From an uncultured Bacteroidales bacterium (GTDB taxonomy: Bacteria; Bacteroidota; Bacteroidia; Bacteroidales; P3): 10,392 bases of DNA. Shown here piece after piece: positions 6,501 to 10,392 of the stretch. The translations under genes were made by a program, and so were the position numbers. Positions within the stretch are counted from its first letter, which is position 1; every line of letters starts with the position of its first letter. The stretch lies in NCBI GenBank assembly GCA_937910265.1, contig CALEPD010000213.1, forward strand, positions 1-10,392, given 5' to 3'. Under the pieces are notes generated by a model. That model made no database searches. It worked only from the letters and a program-made list of their open reading frames with translations, and had not been told where the DNA came from.

Positions 6501-9109
6501 AGAGTTCTGATACAGTGCGAGGGGTGGTTGAAGGCTCATCCATGCAGAATTACCTGGCATTTGTTGTATTGACAGCCATCCCAAACTATGGATATCACTT
6601 TTCCCAATGGAACGATGGCTTGACGGACAATCCTCGCACGGTTCAAGTTGATAGCAATGTGACTTATACGGCAAATTTTGGGTTTAATCGATATACCGTG
6701 ACGGGTGAAAGTTCCGATACGGTGATGGGAGAAGTTGTTGGAACTGCTACGCAGGATTATTTAACTACGGTTATATTGACAGCTACGCCAAATTATGGAT
6801 ACCACTTCACTCAGTGGAATGATGGATCGACAAATAATCCCCGTACCGTTCAAGTAGAAGGTGACATGCTATATGTTGCTTTGTTTGGTTACAATCAGTA
6901 TACGGTTAGAGGAATTAGTGCTGACACTTCTCAAGGTGTTGTTTTAGGAACTTCTACAGAGGATTATTTGACAAATGTAACATTGACAGCGGTCCCAATG
7001 ACCGGGTGTCATTTTTTACAATGGAATGATGGGAATTCTCAAAATCCAAGAACTGTTACTGCTGACAGTAATAAGGTTTTTGTGGCTCAGTTTGCTAGAA
7101 ATAGATATCAAGTGAGAGCGGAAACACTAACTCCGAATAGGGGGAGTGTTTCAGGTTCTGGCGTTTTTGATTATAATACATTTGACACAATTGTTGCAGT
7201 CTCCAATTATGGCTATTATTTTTCTCAGTGGAGCGATGGCGATACGACTAATCCAAGAGTGTTGCAGGTGGCAAGTGATACTTTGATTTTTGCGATCTTT
7301 GAAAGGAATACTTATGTGATTAGTGGCGGGTGTGATACAAACATGGGAAATGTGGTTGGTGTTCAAGTGGCGCACTATTTGGATACCGTAATGATAACTG
7401 CTATATCTAAATATGGATACCATTTTACTCAATGGGGAGATGGCTGTACTGATAATCCAAGATATATTCAAGTGATTCAAGATATGCATTATTCTGCTCA
7501 CTTTGCGTCAAATAGCTATACAATTGGTGCGAATAGTCAAAACATTGATATGGGTAATGTTTTAGGAGGAGGTAGTTATGTGTATCTAACAAATGTTAGT
7601 CTTACGGCAATTCCGAATTACGGGTATCATTTTACGCAATGGAGCGATGGGGACACAAATAATCCCAGAGTATTGCAGGTGACGCAAGATTTCAACATTA
7701 CTGCTCAGTTTGCAAGTAATATATATTCTCTTGCATCTTTGAGCCAAGATTCTGTGAAGGGGACTGTTTCAGGGAGTGGCAATTACTCGTATCATACAAA
7801 TGTTACATTGAATGCTATGGCAAATTATGGATACCATTTTATTCAGTGGAATGATGGCAATACCGATAATCCTCGAACTGTAATAATTGAGCAAGATACT
7901 GTCATTGTTGCTCAGTTTGGTAACAATACTTATACTGTTTCTGTTGTGAGTAATGATACGGCAGTTGGATATGTTAGTAGTGGAGGTATATATGACTATC
8001 TTGATACTGTACTTGTGACGGCTACAGTAGTTGCGTCACATTATGAATTCATTGGTTGGTCTGACGGTGTTATGGATAATCCGCGAATAGTAGTTGTGAC
8101 TCAGGATACTAACATTACGGCCATGTTTGATTTAACAGGATATACAATCAATGTTCTATCAAATGATAGTGTGGCTGGTGGCGTTTTGGGTTCAGGAGTC
8201 TATACTTATCCGCAGACTGTGGTAATCGAAGCGACTGCTAATGATGGGTATTTTTTTGGTGGGTGGAGTGATGGTAGTGTCATAAATCCTCGGACAATTG
8301 TTGTGGATTCGTCAATGGAAATAGAAGCATGGTTTTATCAAAAGCCAGAATTGTGTATGGTTAGTGTGGAGGATGGCTTTAATGAGGTTTCTTGGGAGAA
8401 ATTAGATACTGTTTCCACCTATAATATTTATCGTGAGGGAGTGTCGAATGGTCAGTTTGAATTGGTTGCAAGTGTTGATTACAACCAAAATCCAGTTTGG
8501 GTTGATATTGGGTCAAACCCCAATGCACATTCGTATAAGTACAAGATATCAGGAATCAGTTCTCTAGGTGTGGAGTCGGATATGAGTGAGTATCATAAAA
8601 CTATGCATCTGACTATTAGCAGAGGAATTGGGAATAATTGGAATTTAATTTGGACGGCATATGAAGGTGTCGGATATCAGACTTATCGAATTTATCGAGG
8701 AAGTAATTCAAACGATCTAACTTTAGTCGAAGAGATATCTTCAAATGGTAATTCGACGTTTACTGATAATACTTCACAAGTTCCGGCATATTATCAAATA
8801 GGTATTGTATTAGAGAATTCGTGTGGTATGGAGAAGACTTCCCAAGAAATTTTATCGAATATAACATTTGAGAATGCAAATGGAATTGGATCTAGTGTGG
8901 TTACCCCGTATTCGATTACTACACTAGGTCATACAGTAGTCATCAATGGTGAAGGGAATGATAAAGTTAGGATATTTGATAATCTAGGACGTGCTATTGT
9001 GGTCGGATTCCATTATGGCGGAACAAGTGTCTTTGCAGTACCATCGTCAGGAGTTTATTTAGTTCAAATCGGAGAGTATCCAGTGCAAAAGATTATAATT
9101 TTACGGTAG
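3578..9109 (+). CDS. Giant mosaic BspA-LRR / InlB-like repeat surface protein with T9SS-type C-terminal tail
   Basis: The 1843-residue product starts with a Sec signal peptide (1-18, cleavage likely after VYG). Nine 23-residue BspA/TpLRR-type leucine-rich repeats follow (83-289; pattern IGxxAFxxCxxLxxIxIP), with a short PCG capping segment near 309-311. Next are a beta-rich jelly-roll-like domain (about 340-513, ending NVRPDIKLSF) and a MAM or cleaved-adhesin-like domain (515-688; STSFEN start, PAAVDGISV end). Thirteen divergent InlB-B-like repeats of 68-70 residues span 692-1588 (core NYGYHFxQWxDGxxxNPR). Two fibronectin-III-like domains (about 1590-1675 and 1676-1755) precede the tail (about 1770-1843), with VRIFDNLGR at 1797-1805, VPSSGVYLVQIG and IIILR. 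Tails of this form direct T9SS export and surface attachment in relatives. No catalytic domain or motif is visible, so an adhesin or scaffold role is the best inference; the ligand is unknown. The ATG is chosen because it gives an intact signal peptide. GC is visibly lower than in the neighbours. The gene appears monocistronic. Confidence 0.93.
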   Translation: MKKILFFIALIISGGVYGQNISAVSPSGHTLYYHINGNTATVTDPRYNTDMGSSNYYPWDGHTVLSGDVVIPDSVTYGPNTYPVVQIAAGAFSGCNEITSINMPNIIESIGSSAFQRCGSLLTINLPDSLSTISSYCFASCYALSELLLPNTIRIIGQYAFSACRSLQNIILPDRISMISEAAFDGCSNLESITIPNSVVTIGDYAFNDCSSLSHLIIGNSVTDISAYAFYGCTSLDSITIPDSVLTIGNHAFYNCTNLSRVTFGANLAQIGTSAFYGCHGIDQIVLLGEEPPHGGSFETGISPIIFVPCGTVETYLSMYPWGSIGVIFENPDADCDEIVVGNAADSSCTIPFQAESLYSTSEYLYCASEIGKGGIVDTLWFNVAATGNFAVERIRIYMGHTSSHNLSGGWENLSDLQEVYFSNNQTIATSLGWEEYPLHTPFEYDGTSSLLLVVVHTSDYTTSMPKYYNHSTVYSSSVWRASDNYSDSCASLAPTLCGVISNVRPDIKLSFDLPYSTSFENSTQMYGWEYVNANQTNHWMVGTDVASAGSRSLYITNNNSSNQYTVSSASFVCAYKVLDLESGVYSFSYDWRCYGETIHDYLRVALVPDSIDFEISYAPSGFSYNALPPGWISLDGGKLNLQSTWQHNECQINIPHEGKWKLSLLWKNNASYGRMPPAAVDGISVRKLAHPIPVSIVGFSENELYGTVQGSDTVGYGQNVVLEAMPNYGYVFAGWSDGVTTNPRTIVADTNMSLFAYFIPARFTLTLSCNSNEGSVSGGIIADYNTSHIIRAIPNRGFYFVRWSDGNYFNPRTITLTEDVSLSAIFACHQYTVTGASADTMMGAVDGTSTQNYGTSVVLTAIPNYGCHFTHWNDGSTDNPRVVQVDSNVIYTAHFAYNQYTVTGLSADTVMGMVSGTSTQDYMTTVVLTAMSNYGYHFVQWNDGSLDNPRIVQVDSNVAYTASFAYNQYSVTGESSDTVRGVVEGSSMQNYLAFVVLTAIPNYGYHFSQWNDGLTDNPRTVQVDSNVTYTANFGFNRYTVTGESSDTVMGEVVGTATQDYLTTVILTATPNYGYHFTQWNDGSTNNPRTVQVEGDMLYVALFGYNQYTVRGISADTSQGVVLGTSTEDYLTNVTLTAVPMTGCHFLQWNDGNSQNPRTVTADSNKVFVAQFARNRYQVRAETLTPNRGSVSGSGVFDYNTFDTIVAVSNYGYYFSQWSDGDTTNPRVLQVASDTLIFAIFERNTYVISGGCDTNMGNVVGVQVAHYLDTVMITAISKYGYHFTQWGDGCTDNPRYIQVIQDMHYSAHFASNSYTIGANSQNIDMGNVLGGGSYVYLTNVSLTAIPNYGYHFTQWSDGDTNNPRVLQVTQDFNITAQFASNIYSLASLSQDSVKGTVSGSGNYSYHTNVTLNAMANYGYHFIQWNDGNTDNPRTVIIEQDTVIVAQFGNNTYTVSVVSNDTAVGYVSSGGIYDYLDTVLVTATVVASHYEFIGWSDGVMDNPRIVVVTQDTNITAMFDLTGYTINVLSNDSVAGGVLGSGVYTYPQTVVIEATANDGYFFGGWSDGSVINPRTIVVDSSMEIEAWFYQKPELCMVSVEDGFNEVSWEKLDTVSTYNIYREGVSNGQFELVASVDYNQNPVWVDIGSNPNAHSYKYKISGISSLGVESDMSEYHKTMHLTISRGIGNNWNLIWTAYEGVGYQTYRIYRGSNSNDLTLVEEISSNGNSTFTDNTSQVPAYYQIGIVLENSCGMEKTSQEILSNITFENANGIGSSVVTPYSITTLGHTVVINGEGNDKVRIFDNLGRAIVVGFHYGGTSVFAVPSSGVYLVQIGEYPVQKIIILR
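3824..4444 (+). repeat. Nine BspA-type leucine-rich repeats (69-base coding units)
   Basis: These encode residues 83-289 of the giant protein. Each unit has the form S-x-x-x-I-G-x-x-A-F-x-x-C-x-x-L-x-x-I-x-I-P-D/N. In BspA-type proteins such repeats form a solenoid that binds host or bacterial partners. Units five, seven and eight also share stretches of nearly identical DNA (for example around 4150-4185 and 4288-4325), pointing to internal duplication. Confidence 0.9.
5651..8341 (+). repeat. Thirteen tandem InlB-B-like repeats (about 207-base coding units)
   Basis: Unit starts are at 5651, 5861, 6065, 6272, 6479, 6686, 6893, 7100, 7307, 7511, 7718, 7925 and 8135. Ten units encode 69 residues, two encode 68 or fewer-by-one variants, and units one and twelve encode 70. 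Each ends in a short strand such as A-x-F-A-Y. The invariant core is W-S/N/G-D-G followed by N-P-R four residues on. The best family match is the divergent InlB B-repeat (Pfam Flg_new_2/List_Bact_rpt-like). Units three to six are the most alike: units four and five share a 21-base exact run at 6434-6454 and 6641-6661. Units one, two, twelve and thirteen are the most divergent. Most differences are scattered single-base changes, so the array is not freshly amplified. Confidence 0.9.
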
Positions 9110-9133
9110 GAATATATTGTTTTCATCTATTTT

Positions 9134-9165
9134 AGATGTCTGTCCTATTGTGACAGATGTCTTTT
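9134..9165 (+). terminator. Rho-independent terminator of the giant surface-protein gene
   Basis: An 11-pair stem (9134-9144 with 9152-9162, including two G-U pairs) closes a seven-base loop and runs into TTTT. It begins 25 bases after the stop codon. The reverse strand has no T run, so it works only rightward. Confidence 0.75.
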
Positions 9166-9394
9166 GTCGTCCATTTCAATGAAAAAACAAATTGAATTAT
9201 GTTAGATTATGTTTTGGAAATGTCTGCAAACTTATCTAGGTAGATGCGCTTTGTGTGATTTCTGAGCCAGGCATAAATGTTCGTATACAAAGCGTGCATT
9301 CTATCAAGAACAGCTATTCTACGTTTATAGATAAAATAAGTTGGAATGTGCCAATGCCTGTATATGATGTTAGTTTGTTGTGTTTTTTGTATAT
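9166..9394. other. Convergent intergenic region without a recognised gene
   Basis: This AT-rich stretch separates the terminators of two converging genes. A minus-strand frame (9207-9407) is open for 66 codons, but it starts inside the terminator hairpin of the neighbouring gene and has no domain I recognise. The only structure seen is an inverted repeat, CGCTTTGT at 9247-9254 and ACAAAGCG at 9287-9294, extendable by G-U pairs on both sides. Its role is unknown. Confidence 0.5.
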
Positions 9395-9433
9395 ATAAAA
9401 ACAACACGGCAAACGTGTGTTGCGTTTGCCGTG
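9395..9433 (-). terminator. Rho-independent terminator of the PepSY-like gene
   Basis: A perfect 11-pair stem (9405-9415 with 9423-9433) closes a seven-base loop. On the minus strand it is followed by TTGTTTTTAT, a good U-rich tail. It begins about 24 bases after the stop codon of the PepSY-like gene. Confidence 0.85.
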
Positions 9434-9456
9434 CTATAGGTAATGTTGTCTATTCC

Positions 9457-9939
9457 TTATTTGGTTTGTACATCTTGTACATCGATGAATTTACCATTGG
9501 TTTCGAAGTTGAGCAACTTGATGTCGCTTTCTCTCTTCCTGAACAAACCTTTGCGGATGGAGATGCGGGTTTGATAGGTCGATTTCTTCTTAATGGTGCG
9601 AACATACACGTCGGTGATGTTGTGTTTGGGGTATTGGTTGGCCACGGTGTCCTTTATGGCATGTGGGTAGTATTTGCTCTCGATAAAATAGCGGGTTTCA
9701 GTGCCTTTGGGTGAGTAAAGGTATGACTGCAGGCTTTCGCTATTGTTGATGAATTTAACCTCATATGTCAGCGAGTCAATCATGTACCATGCGGCCGACT
9801 CTACACCGGGTGCGTTTTTCTGGAAGTCTTTAACGTAACGGACAGGCACCTCTTTTTCGTTGATTTCTTTTTGCTTTTGGGCAAACATTACAGTCTGACA
9901 AAGTAGCAAGGCTGTTGCGATGGTTAATATCTTTTTCAT
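9457..9939 (-). CDS. Secreted PepSY-like (BLIP-like fold) protein, function unknown
   Basis: The 160-residue protein starts with a Sec signal peptide (MKKILTI..., cleavage likely after MFA at residues 18-20). The Cys14 in LLLC lacks the small residue before it that a lipobox needs, so a periplasmic or secreted protein is more likely than a lipoprotein. The mature part follows the pattern of Bacteroidetes PepSY-like proteins of about 150 residues: VPVRYVKDFQKNAPGVESAAW, then YEVKF strands, a second helix at PHAIKDTVANQYP, then YVRTIKKKSTYQTRISI strands. This family was named for its likeness to beta-lactamase-inhibitor folds; its role is not established. The gene has its own promoter candidate (9982-9989) and terminator, so it appears monocistronic although it follows trmH by only 60 bases. 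Confidence 0.8.
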   Translation of the reverse strand: MKKILTIATALLLCQTVMFAQKQKEINEKEVPVRYVKDFQKNAPGVESAAWYMIDSLTYEVKFINNSESLQSYLYSPKGTETRYFIESKYYPHAIKDTVANQYPKHNITDVYVRTIKKKSTYQTRISIRKGLFRKRESDIKLLNFETNGKFIDVQDVQTK

Positions 9940-9981
9940 AATAAGTGTTTTATATAATTATCAGTAAAACTTGTAAGATTA

Positions 9982-9989
9982 CAAAGGTA
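9982..9989 (-). promoter_or_regulatory. Candidate -7 element of the PepSY-like gene
   Basis: On the minus strand this reads TACCTTTG, a full match to TAnnTTTG, about 43 bases before the ATG and just downstream of the trmH stop codon. The -33 region would lie within the last codons of trmH; only a T-rich stretch is seen there. Confidence 0.55.
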
Positions 9990-9999
9990 TAAAAAATAT

Positions 10000-10392
10000 T
10001 TAAAATGATTTATCAGTGTGGAATATTCTTTCCATCAATTGTTTCATGACGTTTTTACCGTCGTGTATCACCTGCATGCTCCAATAGAGTTTAAGTTTTA
10101 TCTGCTCTTCAGGTGTGAGCCGCCACTGTATGTTGCTGTCTGCCCGCATCTTTTCGGTAAGGTAAAACAGGCTGAGTGCGGCGCATACGCTGATGTTGAA
10201 GCTTTCGGTAAAGCCGTACATGGGTATTTTCACATAGCCGTCGGCGTTGTTGATGGCCTCTTCCGAGAGCCCGGTCAGTTCTGTTCCGAACACCAGCGCT
10301 ATGGGTTGCGATACATCCAGGTCGGTAATCATGGTGTCGTTCTCGTGCGGTAGGGTGGCTATGATCTTATAACCTTTTTGACGCAGTTCATT
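10000..10392 (-). CDS. trmH: TrmH-type SpoU-family RNA (guanosine-2'-O-)-methyltransferase, C-terminal part
   Basis: The frame is open from the right edge to the TAA at 10002-10000, leaving 130 codons. The internal ATG at 10332 is not the true start, because the preceding 20 codons (NELRQKGYKIIATLPHENDT) continue the domain. SPOUT motif II is seen as LVFGTELTGLSEEAI (residues 33-47 of the fragment) and motif III as IPMYGFTESFNISVCAALSLF. These form the knotted SAM-binding site. Glu38 in GTELTG and the Ser and Asn of ESFNIS correspond to conserved active-site positions of TrmH. The catalytic Arg of motif I is outside the window. A C-terminal helical extension (LTPEEQIKLKLYWSM...) is as in TrmH, which methylates the 2'-OH of G18 in the tRNA D-loop. 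The tRNA Gm18 assignment is inferred from likeness; other SpoU paralogues modify 23S rRNA. Confidence 0.87.
   Translation of the reverse strand, partial: NELRQKGYKIIATLPHENDTMITDLDVSQPIALVFGTELTGLSEEAINNADGYVKIPMYGFTESFNISVCAALSLFYLTEKMRADSNIQWRLTPEEQIKLKLYWSMQVIHDGKNVMKQLMERIFHTDKSF

Noticed and set aside
6333..6674. Minus-strand open frame of 113 codons inside the repeat array (a similar one at 7151-7501)
   Set aside because: It is the antisense of the in-frame repeats; its own repeated sequence mirrors the sense units, and it has no domain or start context.
5651..8341. CRISPR array or satellite repeat
   Set aside because: Units of about 207 bases are in frame, vary at scattered positions and encode a known protein repeat; there is no constant repeat with unique spacers.
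9207..9407. Minus-strand open frame of 66 codons between the converging genes
   Set aside because: Its start lies inside the 9405-9433 terminator stem and no domain is recognisable. A decayed gene fragment cannot be excluded, but nothing supports it.
9457..9939. Lipoprotein signal in the PepSY-like protein (Cys14)
   Set aside because: The residues before the Cys are LLL, without the Gly, Ala or Ser needed at the position before it; a signal peptidase I site after MFA fits better.

Overview
The window looks like chromosome from a member of the Bacteroidales (Bacteroidetes). Four things point there. There is a very long secreted protein with BspA-type leucine-rich repeats and a C-terminal sorting tail like those of type IX secretion (T9SS) cargo. 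There is a YfhO-family membrane protein of the Bacteroidetes type and a small secreted PepSY-like protein. Promoter-like sites match the Bacteroidetes -7 element TAnnTTTG, and the starts I could inspect lack a clear Shine-Dalgarno sequence. The genus cannot be resolved from what is visible.

Layout. Positions 1-499 (minus) hold the start of a family 2 glycosyltransferase that runs off the left edge. Only one base separates it from yfhO (501-2999, minus), so the two form an envelope-glycan operon read leftward. Positions 3000-3408 are an AT-rich divergent intergenic region carrying the probable yfhO promoter. Positions 3409-3544 hold a long imperfect hairpin, then a terminator-like hairpin with eight Ts; no gene overlaps it, and I read it as an undescribed structured RNA or a leader attenuator. 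Positions 3578-9109 (plus) are one 1843-residue mosaic surface protein: signal peptide, nine BspA-type LRRs, a beta-rich domain, a MAM/cleaved-adhesin-like domain, thirteen InlB-B-like repeats of about 69 residues, two fibronectin-III-like domains and a T9SS-type tail. It ends at its own terminator (9134-9165). It converges on a PepSY-like secreted protein (9457-9939, minus) with its own terminator (9395-9433) and promoter (9982-9989). The right edge holds the C-terminal part of a TrmH-type SpoU RNA 2'-O-methyltransferase (10000-10392, minus).

How the parts relate. GT2 and YfhO probably build or decorate a cell-surface glycan. The giant protein is probably displayed on the outer membrane as an adhesin or binding scaffold; T9SS cargo in relatives is anchored to A-LPS, but this window shows no direct link. 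The giant gene has visibly lower GC than yfhO, trmH and gt2, which suggests a different history or accessory status. The least explained element is the structured RNA immediately upstream of it. Part of its apical hairpin can pair either within that hairpin or with the terminator, which is the layout of a transcriptional switch.
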